43,279 bases of DNA from an uncultured Chthonomonas sp. (GTDB lineage Bacteria; Armatimonadota; Chthonomonadetes; Chthonomonadales; CAJBBX01): positions 1 to 43,279 of the forward strand of contig CAJBBX010000021.1 in the NCBI GenBank assembly GCA_903951425.1, given 5' to 3'. The translations under genes and the position numbers were made by a program. Below are positions 1 to 10,994 of this stretch, in pieces (the first letter of the stretch is position 1; each line of letters starts with the position of its first letter). The notes beneath the pieces are model-generated. The model searched no databases and had not been told where the DNA came from. It saw only the letters and a program-made list of their open reading frames with translations.

Positions 1-1308
1 GTTTCGGTGGCCGTTACCCTTACCCTTCGCGTGCGAGGCGACAACCGCACGTCTGCCGCGGCGGTTGCCCAGGCCCAAGCCCACTGGATCGCCCGCGGCG
101 CCGTCACAAGCATGGCGGCCCAGTTGGCTCAGCTCTCCAACGGCGGAGCCGTGGCTCCCGAACTCGCCCCGCCTCCGGACACCGATGCCAACGGATGGAC
201 CCGAGCAGGGGACGGTTGGTACCGGATCGAAGCTATCGATACGTCGGCGCGCCTGAACGTGAACCTGGCGTCCACTGCGTCGCTTTCGCTTCTACCGGTC
301 CTCAGAGACGATCCATCGCTGGCCTGCGCCATCGTGGACTGGCGCGACTCCAACGAGACCCCGGAGGCCTACAACGGGAGCCAGGGCGCCGAGTCGGACA
401 CATACCAGGCGCTGCCGCGCCCCTACTCGGCCAAGAACGCGCCATTGGACACGCTTGGCGAGTTGTTGCTCCTTCGGGGCTTCACCGCTGGGATGCTGTA
501 CGGGCCGGCGGGAGGAGCCGGGAGCATGGCCGATGCCGGCTCCGACCTCGCCGATACCCTCGCAGGCACGCGGCAGCAGGCCGTGGAGGCCACCGAGGCA
601 ACGCCACCGCTCTGCGAGTTGCTGACAACCTACTCCCGCGAGCGAAACGTGGACGCCACAGGAGCCCAGAGGACCAACATCCTTACGGCCGCCGCCGACA
701 CATTGGTCTCTCGCCTCGGAATCGCACGCACGCTGGCGGACCGCCTGGTGCAGCGCCGCTCCCAGACCGGGGCCGACGGCGTGAAGAACGTCTCCGACCT
801 GCTGAACGTGCCCGGGTTCACCCGGACGGTGATGCAGAGCATCGGCGACAAGGTCACCGTCACCGATGAGCCGTTTCGGCCGGGGGTTGTAAACGTGAAC
901 CTGGCGCCCACCGAGGTCCTTGCCGCGCTGCCGGGGGTCGACCAACCAGTCCTCTCAGCGCTCATGACCGCACGGCAGGGCGGCACGACCTTCGCAGGCC
1001 TCAACGATGTGTTTCAGCTCACGACGCTGAACCGTCAACAACTACAGGTGCTGATCGACAACCTGTGCGCCAAGTCGTCCGTCTATCTAGTGCGGGTACG
1101 GGTGCGCATGCCCGGCCTGGCGATGCCGTACGTCGTGGAGGCGCTCGTCGATCTGCCCGCGGCAGAGGCGACCACCACTCCCGAGGCAGGTGCGGATGCT
1201 CAGGTCGCGCCCCCGCCGGGACGCGTTCTGCAGTGGCGCGAGGTCGCGCGAAATCCGGGTTGGTCTAGCTGGCGATCAGCCGGCCGTGCGTCAACAGGAG
1301 GTCCGTAG
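1..1308 (+). CDS. gspK: Type II secretion system minor pseudopilin GspK, 5' end missing
   Basis: The reading frame is open to the first base of the window, so the true start, prepilin cleavage site and most of the N-terminal membrane helix lie upstream. The visible N-terminus looks like the stretch just after a pseudopilin helix. Two helix-hairpin-helix-like regions follow. The first lies around LLNVPGFT; the second contains VNVNLAPTEVLAALPGV, the hallmark of the GspK family (asparagine-rich strand, then PTEVL and a PGV turn). GspK caps the pseudopilus tip in the periplasm together with GspI and GspJ. The stop is 4 bases before the start of the PilM/PilN fusion, so the two are co-transcribed. 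Family assignment is good. Whether the machine is a true T2SS or a hybrid pilus cannot be told from this gene. Confidence 0.85.
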   Translation, partial: VSVAVTLTLRVRGDNRTSAAAVAQAQAHWIARGAVTSMAAQLAQLSNGGAVAPELAPPPDTDANGWTRAGDGWYRIEAIDTSARLNVNLASTASLSLLPVLRDDPSLACAIVDWRDSNETPEAYNGSQGAESDTYQALPRPYSAKNAPLDTLGELLLLRGFTAGMLYGPAGGAGSMADAGSDLADTLAGTRQQAVEATEATPPLCELLTTYSRERNVDATGAQRTNILTAAADTLVSRLGIARTLADRLVQRRSQTGADGVKNVSDLLNVPGFTRTVMQSIGDKVTVTDEPFRPGVVNVNLAPTEVLAALPGVDQPVLSALMTARQGGTTFAGLNDVFQLTTLNRQQLQVLIDNLCAKSSVYLVRVRVRMPGLAMPYVVEALVDLPAAEATTTPEAGADAQVAPPPGRVLQWREVARNPGWSSWRSAGRASTGGP

Positions 1309-1312
1309 CAAC

Positions 1313-2830
1313 GTGGCGATGACCGGAGGCAAGCCCGGGCGATCCAACCGGGTGGCCGTGGTGATAGGACGCAGCGCTGTCTGGGCTGTGGAGGCCGAAG
1401 CGCGCGGAGGCGTATGCCGCGCGGCTCGGCGTGGCGCGGCGCCGCTGCCGTACGCCGCGTGGGATGACCTGCCGCTTCACGCGGACCAGATCGCAGCGGC
1501 AGTTCGGGCCGCGCTGGCCGCCGGCGGCATCAGGGCCACGAAGGCTGACACCTGCGTGCCGCGCCGGCTGGTGACCGCCAAGGTCGCCTCCCTGCCCCGT
1601 GCCACGCCCGACATGGTGGAAGGCATGGTGCGCTTCGAGGCGCAGCAGTATGTGCCCTGGCCGCTGGAAGACGCTGTCCTGGGTCATCAAGTCCTGTCGG
1701 ACGACTCGGCGGACGAGCTGATGAGCGTCCTCGTCGTGGGCGTCCGCAAGCAGCTCATCTCCGATCTGCTATCGATCTTCGACAGTGCGGGGCTGGAGGT
1801 CGGGCGCATCGGCGTGTCGGCACTGGCCCTGGCTGAGCACACCCTGGGCCGCGCATCGCCACATCTCGTGGTCTCGTGCGACCAGGGAGACCTGGACGTT
1901 GTCGTCGCCGAGGACGGCAGGACGCTCTTCTCGCGCGGCGCTTCAGTTGAGGCCGGCGAAGCGGACGAAGTCGCCCGGACGCTGATGGCATACGCTGCGG
2001 AGCGCCTCCCCAGCCCTATCCATCTGGAGCTTGCCGGACCGGACGCCGATGACGCAGACCTTGCCGGCACGATCAGCGCCCAGACGGGGCTGGCGTGCCG
2101 ACCGATCGTGACGGAGTTGATGCCTGACGGCCCGGATTGGCTACCCTACGCCACTGCCGCGGGCATCGCAGCGCAGCCCGCCCCCGGCGCGGCATCCAGG
2201 GTGAACCTGGTGCCCCTGGAGCGATCTGAGCGCCGGGCGGTCCAACGGAAGCGGTTGCTGGGTTTCGCCGCCGTTGCGGCAGCCTCGGTCGTGCTGGTCG
2301 GCGTCGTGGGCTGGGCGTTCCAGGCCACCCGCGCACAGGCCGCCGCGAGGACGCTCGGCGCCCGCGAGAACGCGCGTCTGGCGACGGCGAAGCAGGCCCT
2401 CAAGAAGGCGAAGTCCGCCCACGATGCCCTGCTCCGGTCGTGGACGACGGCCACAGACGGTTTGGCGCGCAATGAGCCTATGGTCGACGTGCTGCACGCC
2501 GTAAGCCAGGCGGCGCCACGCGAGGGCGGGACCTACCTGACGCAGCTCGCCATCGACCGGGGCGGCCGCGTCGCACTCCATGGCATGACCAACAAGCCCG
2601 AAGCGCCCACCATGCTGGTGGTGAACCTTCAGAAGACGGGCCGCTTCTCTGAGGTACGGCTCGGCTACTTGGGGGATGCGCAGGGCGTGGGGCCCGCGTC
2701 GGCCGCGGTCCAGCCGGGTGTGACCGCCGGTTCAGTGGGTTTCCTCGTAGTCGCCACGCTGGCGCGGGAGGCGGCTCCGCCTCCGGATCGCGAAACAACC
2801 CGTAAGCAGTCGGCGGACGGAGGCGCCTGA
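1313..2830 (+). CDS. PilM-PilN fusion (GspL-like) inner-membrane assembly protein
   Basis: The product is about 505 residues. I chose GTG 1313 because AGGAGGT at 1296-1302 sits 10 bases upstream; an in-frame ATG follows at 1319. Residues 12-290 look like the actin-like ATPase fold of PilM/GspL cytoplasmic domains, with the PilM hallmark FEAQQYVPWPLEDAV. One membrane helix lies near residues 314-335, preceded by VNLVPLERSERR, the typical N-terminus of PilN. A coiled stretch rich in Ala, Lys and Arg and a PilN-like periplasmic alpha/beta domain complete the protein. PilM and PilN are usually separate genes in type IV pili; GspL joins the same two modules in type II secretion. The protein should link the cytoplasmic motor to periplasmic partners, including the PilO-like product encoded 3 bases downstream. 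Confidence 0.82.
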   Translation: MAMTGGKPGRSNRVAVVIGRSAVWAVEAEARGGVCRAARRGAAPLPYAAWDDLPLHADQIAAAVRAALAAGGIRATKADTCVPRRLVTAKVASLPRATPDMVEGMVRFEAQQYVPWPLEDAVLGHQVLSDDSADELMSVLVVGVRKQLISDLLSIFDSAGLEVGRIGVSALALAEHTLGRASPHLVVSCDQGDLDVVVAEDGRTLFSRGASVEAGEADEVARTLMAYAAERLPSPIHLELAGPDADDADLAGTISAQTGLACRPIVTELMPDGPDWLPYATAAGIAAQPAPGAASRVNLVPLERSERRAVQRKRLLGFAAVAAASVVLVGVVGWAFQATRAQAAARTLGARENARLATAKQALKKAKSAHDALLRSWTTATDGLARNEPMVDVLHAVSQAAPREGGTYLTQLAIDRGGRVALHGMTNKPEAPTMLVVNLQKTGRFSEVRLGYLGDAQGVGPASAAVQPGVTAGSVGFLVVATLAREAAPPPDRETTRKQSADGGA

Positions 2831-2833
2831 GGC

Positions 2834-3388
2834 ATGACCATGAGCACCAGGCCCACGCGCGAGCGGATCGTAATCGGCATCGGGGTGGTCGTTATCATCG
2901 GCGCCCTCTGGCTCACCCTCAACCCGTCCCAGGGCGTCAAGTCGCAGCTCCCGCCGGCCGAGGCCCGCCGCCAGGCCGGCGAAGCGACGACATCCCTCGC
3001 CCGGCTACGAGCCGAGACCGGGCGGATGACGCCTGCCCTCGGGGGAATGCTGTACGACGGTCCGGCCGAGAAGATGATGCCGAAGATCGTGGATGATGTG
3101 CAGGCGCTGGCAACCCGCTCAGGGCTGCACCTGCGCGAACTGAAGCCGTTGCGCCAGAAGAGGCAGGGCGACCTTGCCCGGCAGACGCTTACGGTGCGGT
3201 TCGCCAGCGACTTCGGCCAGGCTATCCCGTTCCTCTACAAGCTGGAGGACCCCGCCGGAAAGCTGGTGATCGACAAGCTCAACATTGCATCGTCCGACCC
3301 GAAGTCTAGATCGGTCGATGTGGAGCTCCAACTGGCCTTCTTCACACGCGATATGGTGAAGGCCGGCGTCAAGGACGAGAGGCAGTAG
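2834..3388 (+). CDS. pilO: PilO/GspM-like inner-membrane alignment protein
   Basis: A 184-residue bitopic protein. ATG 2834 follows GGAGG at 2819-2823 with 10 bases between. A short basic N-terminus (RPTRERI) precedes one strong membrane helix (VIGIGVVVIIGALWLTL). A coiled-coil-prone linker and a ferredoxin-like alpha/beta periplasmic domain follow, including a strand of type LTVRFASDFGQAIPFLYKLED, as in PilO. In type IV pilus and T2SS machines PilO/GspM dimerises with PilN/GspL to pass force between cytoplasm and outer membrane. Gene order, size and topology support this more than sequence identity does. The gene is tightly packed between its neighbours (3 and 5 bases). Confidence 0.75.
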   Translation: MTMSTRPTRERIVIGIGVVVIIGALWLTLNPSQGVKSQLPPAEARRQAGEATTSLARLRAETGRMTPALGGMLYDGPAEKMMPKIVDDVQALATRSGLHLRELKPLRQKRQGDLARQTLTVRFASDFGQAIPFLYKLEDPAGKLVIDKLNIASSDPKSRSVDVELQLAFFTRDMVKAGVKDERQ

Positions 3389-3393
3389 CGCCA

Positions 3394-4173
3394 ATGGACA
3401 AGCACAGGCATTGGAGCGGTTCGAGAGCCGTCTGGGCGGCCGTCGTAGCCCTGGCGGTTATCGCGGCCGCCGTGATGGTCGTCGCCCAGACGCGGCGCGG
3501 CACAGCCGTGCCGACCACCCAGAAGGTACGCTCGAGGCAGAAGGTGGCCGTGCAGATTGCCCAGGCGAAGGCGGCTCGAAGCCCGCTCGAGTTCTACGTC
3601 GGCGCCGTGCGGGGCGATCTCTTCACGTCGCCGCAGGCGTCAGCCCCGGTTCCGTCTCCCGGTCCCGTGAAGCCGTTGCCTCCGCCTCCGGCTCCCGTGG
3701 TGGTCGACCCGTTCGCGGACATGGCCTACACAGGGACCGTGACGCTGGGCGGACAACTGCTGGCGGTCGTGGAGAACACCAGGACGAAGGAAGGCCAATT
3801 CGTGCGCAAGGGTGACAGCGTGGTCGGCGGCGTCGTGACCGACATCACGGATCGAACCATGACTGTATCGGTGTCCGGCGTGCCGCGCATACTGACCAAG
3901 ACCGAGGACTTCAGGCTGGTCTCGCTGGACAAGAACGCACCGTTCCTGTCCGCCCAGCCCGGCCAACCGGGTGCGCCGCCGGCTCCGGGCCAACCGATGG
4001 CTGCACCGGCGCCGAACGCGGCCCCCGGCATGGCAGGGCTGCCGCCGGACCTGCAGGATCGCATCAGGCGCCGCATGCAGGGCATGTCGCCGGAGCAGAT
4101 GCAGGAGATGCGCAACCGCTGGATGAACCGGCAGTTCGACGGGCAGGGCAGGGGCGGTCGCGGCCGCGGCTAG
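3394..4173 (+). CDS. PilP/GspC-like periplasmic linker protein
   Basis: A 259-residue protein with a membrane anchor near residues 10-30. A proline-rich linker (PVPSPGPVKPLPPPPAP) follows. A small beta domain at about residues 105-175 contains YTGTVTLGGQLLAVVENT and RKGDSVVGGVVTDI, which resembles the HR/PilP domain that docks on secretin N0 domains. The C-terminus is low-complexity: Pro/Ala/Gly-rich, then Met/Arg/Gln-rich (RRRMQGMSPEQMQEMRNRW), ending in a Gly/Arg tail. Its place between pilO and the secretin matches pilP in pilMNOPQ operons or gspC in gsp operons. The weak site GAGAGG lies 11 bases before the ATG. The basic C-terminal tail is unusual for PilP, and I cannot assign it a role. 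Confidence 0.62.
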   Translation: MDKHRHWSGSRAVWAAVVALAVIAAAVMVVAQTRRGTAVPTTQKVRSRQKVAVQIAQAKAARSPLEFYVGAVRGDLFTSPQASAPVPSPGPVKPLPPPPAPVVVDPFADMAYTGTVTLGGQLLAVVENTRTKEGQFVRKGDSVVGGVVTDITDRTMTVSVSGVPRILTKTEDFRLVSLDKNAPFLSAQPGQPGAPPAPGQPMAAPAPNAAPGMAGLPPDLQDRIRRRMQGMSPEQMQEMRNRWMNRQFDGQGRGGRGRG

Positions 4174-4198
4174 CCAAGGGCTAAGGAGTCGACCAGGC

Positions 4199-7129
4199 AT
4201 GAACCTAACGGTAGGCCGAAACGGCCTCGTGATAGCAGCGCTTCTGGTTGCGCTGTGCATAGCCTCCGCACCCTGCGAGGCGCAGGCGAAGCAGGCCCAA
4301 TCCGGGACCGAGGGAGCAAAGTCCGCCAGGACCAAGGCTCGCAAGGGGCGGCCCGGCACATCGGCCAAAGCACCCAAGCCCGCACCACGGTCCGTGGAAC
4401 AAGGCGTGACGGCCATCAAGCCCGCTCCCACGCCGCCGCCGGGGCCGCCTGCCGGTCCTGCGGGGGCGCCTCCCACGTTGCCCGATATCGCCGCCATGTT
4501 GCGCGGCACCGAGGGTGACCCCGGCCTTGTGACCATGGACTTCCGCGGCACCGATATCGCCAACGTCCTCAAGTTCTTCGCCCTCGCGACCAACTGGCAG
4601 ATCGTGCCTGACGCGGGGCTGACGGGGCCCGTGACCATCATCAGCCCGAAGCAGTTGACGATCGACCAGGCGTTCACCGTGCTGCAGTCGACGCTGGAAG
4701 TACGCGGCTTCGTTGGGCAGCTCGAGAAGCGGTCGAGCACAACAATCCTCAAGATCGTGCCGCTCGATCGTGCCGTGCAGACCACAGGCATCCTGCGAGG
4801 CCCTGACGGCTCCGGCGCGCCCACTGCTGACGACCTCCGGAACCAGGTCATCACACAGGTCATACCCATCGAGAACGTCGATGCGGCCAACCTTGCGCGG
4901 GAGCTCCAGCCGCTCATCAACAAGGGCGCGAACATCGTGGGTAGCGCCGGAACCAACGCGCTGGTCGTGACCGACACGGCCGGCAACGTGCGGCGCATAT
5001 CGGACCTCGTACAGATGCTGGACAAGGCGGCGAGCAACAACAAGATCACCCGTTTTCCGCTCAAGCGCGCCGACGCAACCGAAGTGGCCGCCTCACTGAA
5101 CAACCTGTTCCGGCAGGTATTCAACCGCGGCCGGGGTGGCCAGGGCCAGCCGAACCAGCCCGGCATGCCGCCCGGCATGGTGATGGGCCCCAATGGCCAG
5201 CCAATGCCCGCCGGTAGCGGCCAGGAGCGCGGCGCCATCGTCACCGTGGCCGACGTGCGGACCAACAGCGTCATCGTGGCGGCATCCGAGGAGAACACCA
5301 AGCGCGTTGAGCAGTTCATCACGGAGCTCGACGGCACGGAGTCGGCCGCCCTAAAGACGCGTATCGTGAAGATGAAAGCAGCTGACGCCGCGGAAGTGGC
5401 CGATACCATCAACACGGTGCTGTCGGGTGCCAGCGGCGCCTCGGCCACTCGTGGCGGGGCCTCCTTCGCACAACGGGTCATCGGCGGGTTCGGAGGCTTC
5501 GGCGGCGGGGGCGGCCAACCCGGCTCCGTCCAGAGCTCGGACCCTTTCGCCAAGGTCGTAGCCGACCAGCGCACCAACTCGATCATCATTACGGCCACCG
5601 ATGAGCGCATGAAGAAGATCGACGAGCTTATCGAGGTCCTGGATGTCCAGGTTCCGCAGGAGACCACGACCTTCGTCATGCCGCTGAAGAATGCCCAGGC
5701 GCCGGAGATGGCCGCGATCCTCGGCCAGGCGTTCGGCACCTCCTCAGGCAACATGGGAGGCTTCAACCAGGGCTTCGGCGGCTTCAACATCTTCGGTCAG
5801 CAGGCCCGCACCAACCAACGGCGCACCTCCACACAGCGCCGCCAGACCGGCAGGTCGGCTCCCATCGACGGCGCCGGCGCAAGTCGGGCAGGAGTGCGAG
5901 GCACGTTGACCGCCACCGGGTTCGTGCCGGACCCTGACGCTGCAACCGATGCGGCAGACCCTGACGCGCCCGACTCACGGCAGTTCATCTTCGGCGGACC
6001 CTTTGGCGGGTTCGGCGGCCGCGGCAACTTCCAGACGCCGCAGTTTGGCCGTGGGCGGACAGGCTCATTCGTGAACCTGCTTCAGCTTCGGAACAACGTC
6101 GGCGTAGTGGCGGATCCGGCCAGCAATAGCCTGATCCTGACCACGACGCCGGACAACCTGGAAGAGCTCAAGAAGATCATCGAGACGCTGGACGTCGTGC
6201 CGAGCCAGGTGATGATCGAGGTCATCATCGCCGAGGCCAACGTCGAGGACACCCAGAAGCTGGGCTTCCAGTTTGACGTGAAGGGCGTTGGCAAGCTGTT
6301 CGGCGCACTCATCAACCAGACGGGCTCCAACAACTTCCCGATCAACAACACCGGCACCACGTCGACCAACATCGACGGCGGCATCGTGCCCGGCGCCCAG
6401 TACGGCATCCAGAGCTCCAACTACTCGGCGCTGGTCCAGGCGCTGCAGACCGACAGCCGCATACGCATCCTGTCGACCCCGAAGGTCTTCACCTCAAACA
6501 ACCAGCAGGGGACGATCGACATCACGACCCGCGTGCCGTACGTCACCAGCGCCTACTCGGGCGGACTTAACCTGGGCCAGAGCGTGAACTACGACTACCT
6601 TGATCTGGGCATCACGTTGGATGTCACGCCGCGCATCACCGCCGACGGCATGGTCACCATCGACGTTGTGGCCACCTCCAGCGAGCTTCTGGGCTTCGAT
6701 ACGATGCAGAGCAGCGTTGACAGCGACGGCAGGTCAACCAGCATCCAGGCCCCGCGCTACTCCAACCGCGAGACGAATACGTCGGTGACGACCCGTGACG
6801 GCGAGATCGTGGCCATCGGCGGCCTTATGCGCGAGAGCGGCGGCATGTCCACCCATAAGGTGCCCCTGCTCGGCGATATCCCGCTACTGGGCCACCTGTT
6901 CCGCTCGACCACGAAGACGACGAGCAAGACCGAACTTATGCTCTTCCTGGTGCCTCGTGTGGTGACCGGCGAGTCCTCGGCCAGGGCCGTCACCCAGAGG
7001 GCAGCCGCGGCCGTGGGCAAGGACGTGCCGCAGTTGCTCAAGAACGAGCCCGGACTGCGCCAGGGCGCCGGCCCGCAGAGCGAGAGGCCCGGTAGCAAGC
7101 CGGCGGACCCACCAGCGTCCAAGCCCTGA
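4199..7129 (+). CDS. gspD: Outer-membrane secretin (GspD/PilQ family) with several N domains
   Basis: A 976-residue secretin monomer. ATG 4199 follows AAGGAG (4183-4188) by 10 bases, and a signal peptide covers the first 30 or so residues. An N0 domain lies at about 110-190. Four N1-type repeats follow at roughly 215-280, 282-382, 385-484 and 487-665, each ending in a TNSVIV/TNSIII/SNSLIL strand and a helix with LIEVLD-like spacing. The third and fourth carry Gly/Phe-rich insertions (GGFGGFGGGGG; GGPFGGFGGRG). The secretin pore domain spans about 667-924, from VMIEVIIAEANVED to the VPLLGDIPLLGHLFR motif. A Pro/Ser-rich tail ends the protein. Multimers form the outer-membrane gate for folded exoproteins or pilus. 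It closes the operon just before a strong terminator. T2SS versus T4P identity is uncertain: gspK favours T2SS, whereas the PilM/N/O/P-like genes fit either. Confidence 0.93.
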   Translation: MNLTVGRNGLVIAALLVALCIASAPCEAQAKQAQSGTEGAKSARTKARKGRPGTSAKAPKPAPRSVEQGVTAIKPAPTPPPGPPAGPAGAPPTLPDIAAMLRGTEGDPGLVTMDFRGTDIANVLKFFALATNWQIVPDAGLTGPVTIISPKQLTIDQAFTVLQSTLEVRGFVGQLEKRSSTTILKIVPLDRAVQTTGILRGPDGSGAPTADDLRNQVITQVIPIENVDAANLARELQPLINKGANIVGSAGTNALVVTDTAGNVRRISDLVQMLDKAASNNKITRFPLKRADATEVAASLNNLFRQVFNRGRGGQGQPNQPGMPPGMVMGPNGQPMPAGSGQERGAIVTVADVRTNSVIVAASEENTKRVEQFITELDGTESAALKTRIVKMKAADAAEVADTINTVLSGASGASATRGGASFAQRVIGGFGGFGGGGGQPGSVQSSDPFAKVVADQRTNSIIITATDERMKKIDELIEVLDVQVPQETTTFVMPLKNAQAPEMAAILGQAFGTSSGNMGGFNQGFGGFNIFGQQARTNQRRTSTQRRQTGRSAPIDGAGASRAGVRGTLTATGFVPDPDAATDAADPDAPDSRQFIFGGPFGGFGGRGNFQTPQFGRGRTGSFVNLLQLRNNVGVVADPASNSLILTTTPDNLEELKKIIETLDVVPSQVMIEVIIAEANVEDTQKLGFQFDVKGVGKLFGALINQTGSNNFPINNTGTTSTNIDGGIVPGAQYGIQSSNYSALVQALQTDSRIRILSTPKVFTSNNQQGTIDITTRVPYVTSAYSGGLNLGQSVNYDYLDLGITLDVTPRITADGMVTIDVVATSSELLGFDTMQSSVDSDGRSTSIQAPRYSNRETNTSVTTRDGEIVAIGGLMRESGGMSTHKVPLLGDIPLLGHLFRSTTKTTSKTELMLFLVPRVVTGESSARAVTQRAAAAVGKDVPQLLKNEPGLRQGAGPQSERPGSKPADPPASKP

Positions 7130-7148
7130 CGAGCGCCCGCCCGGGCCA

Positions 7149-7202
7149 TGCACAAAGAGGGCCTCGCCACCCGGTTCATGGTGGCGAGGCCCTCTTTGTG
7201 CA
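7149..7202. terminator. Bidirectional hairpin terminator between secretin and atpC
   Basis: A perfect 23-bp inverted repeat (7149-7171 and 7180-7202) with an 8-base loop lies between two convergent genes. Either strand would give a GC-rich stem with AAAGAGG / CCTCTTT at its foot. It sits 20 bases after the secretin stop and 21 bases from the atpC stop, as expected for a shared two-way terminator. Confidence 0.85.
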
Positions 7203-7223
7203 GTGACGTTGGGACGAGAAGAG

Positions 7224-7637
7224 CTACCGGTCGTCCGCTGCCTGCTGGGCGACCTTGAGACGGTTCATGGCACGGTCCAGCGCTGCCCGCGCCGTGTCGT
7301 AGTCCACGGCCTCGCCGGTCTCCAGTTGTGCCCTCGCTCGCCCGATGGCCTGCTCCGCCCGCGTGATGTCGATGTCCTTGCCGCGTTCGGCGGCGTCGGC
7401 GAGCACCGTCACGCCCACGCGGGAGACCTCGACGAAGCCGCCAGACGAGGCAATCAGTTCTGTGTCGCCGTTCTCGTGGGTAACCACGATTGAGCCGACT
7501 GTGAGCGCCGTCATAAGCGGCGCATGGCCCGCGCGAACGCCGAACGATCCCATGGAACCGGGCAGGCGCACAGAGACGACCGGGCCGGAGAAGAGCTCGG
7601 CGTCGGGAGTGACGAGGCGCAGCTGAAAGGTCGCCAT
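7224..7637 (-). CDS. atpC: F1Fo ATP synthase epsilon subunit
   Basis: A 137-residue protein of normal length. The N-terminal beta-sandwich carries the family signatures LVTPDAELFSGP and GVRAGHAPLMTAL. The C-terminal two-helix domain is present (ITRAEQAIGRARAQLE), so the inhibitory arm is intact. Epsilon joins gamma in the rotor and modulates ATP hydrolysis at the inner membrane. It starts 7 bases after the atpD stop and is the last gene of an atpD-atpC pair. A GAGG site lies 6 bases before the ATG. Confidence 0.95.
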   Translation of the reverse strand: MATFQLRLVTPDAELFSGPVVSVRLPGSMGSFGVRAGHAPLMTALTVGSIVVTHENGDTELIASSGGFVEVSRVGVTVLADAAERGKDIDITRAEQAIGRARAQLETGEAVDYDTARAALDRAMNRLKVAQQAADDR

Positions 7638-7644
7638 ATCAGCC

Positions 7645-10027
<2,383 letters not shown>

Positions 10028-10031
<4 letters not shown>

Positions 10032-10855
10032 GACGCCTCCATTCCGGTCGCATCGGCCGGAGCATCCGCCGATATCCGACCCAGGTGACCAGCGATGGCC
10101 GCGAGCACACCATTTACAAAGCGGCTGGAGTCCTCGCTACCGTACTTCTTGGCAAGCTCAACCGCTTCATTCAGGGTGACCGCGGCCGGGATGTCGCTCA
10201 TTGCCAGAAGCTCATACGAGCCGAGGCGCAGGATGTTCCGGTCCACCGCTGACTGGCGGCGCATATCCCATCCTCGGGCGAACCGGGTGATCAGGGCGTC
10301 CGGCCGCGCGGGGTCGGCGGCGATCCCGTTGACTATCTGGCCCAGCAGGATGCTGACCTCGGCGGCCAGAGGCAGGTAACGCCCAAACAGGCTGCTTGCC
10401 TGCTCGACACCCGCGACGACAGCTACTCGAAGGCACTCGCCGCCCACCATGCCGTAGCCCGATGCCGCGTGGAGGCGCATATCGACACGGGAGAGGGCCT
10501 CGGACAGCATGTCCTGGCCATGCGAGGCCCCACCCTGGGCGCTCATGGTCGGTCTCGATGCCACGACGGCTTCGCAGATGGCGCCGAGGGAGGCGCGGCA
10601 CTGCTCGACCTCACCGTCAATCTGCTTCAGCACCGTGCGGAACCGCGCCGTGGCTTCCTTGCCGAGTGCGGCACGGCACTTCTGAAGGTCGGTCGACGTC
10701 GATCGCAGTGCCTGCTCGGCCGGGTTCATGCCTACGCGGCGAGCCTGCTCCATCATGGTAGTGAGGACGTCGGGCAACCTGGCGGCCGAGACGTCGGCTT
10801 GGTATAGCGTCTTCAGGGCCAGTTCGCGTGCGTAACGTCGTGGGAGAAGTGGCAT
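10028..10855 (-). CDS. nusB: Transcription antitermination factor NusB with a large internal insertion
   Basis: The ends are clearly NusB. The N-terminus has RRYARELALKTLYQAD (the RNA-binding Arg/Lys helix). The C-terminus has DRNILRLGSYELL, IPAAVTLNEAVELAKKYG and DSSRFVNGVLAAI. NusB binds boxA RNA with NusE/S10 during rRNA antitermination. Usual bacterial NusB is about 130-150 residues; this product is 275. In E. coli about 60 residues separate the two conserved blocks; here about 180 do (residues 22-201), rich in Ala, Arg and Glu and probably helical. I see no sign of a frameshift because the frame stays open with normal codon use. The first gene of the nusB-folD pair, it starts 139 bases from the divergent atpG. 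Confidence 0.88.
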
Positions 10856-10948
10856 GGGGCCTCACGTTTCGTCGGTTTCGTCACCATAGGATACTCGGTG
10901 TCCGGCCCGTTTGGCGCGGCGCATCCCGGCGGCTGAAGTTCCTTACGG

Positions 10949-10954
10949 TATACT
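10949..10954 (+). promoter_or_regulatory. Possible -10 element for atpG
   Basis: TATACT lies 40 bases upstream of the atpG start in the 139-base nusB/atpG divergent gap. No good -35 is seen 16-18 bases upstream, so this is weak. Confidence 0.35.
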
Positions 10955-10994
10955 GAATGCCGGCTGGACCAAGGGCAGGAGAGGGCTCGCTACC

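Noticed and set aside
3640..5790. Minus-strand open frame of 716 codons under the pilP-like and secretin genes
   Set aside because: It has no domain content, and the plus-strand genes carry clear family motifs and ribosome sites.
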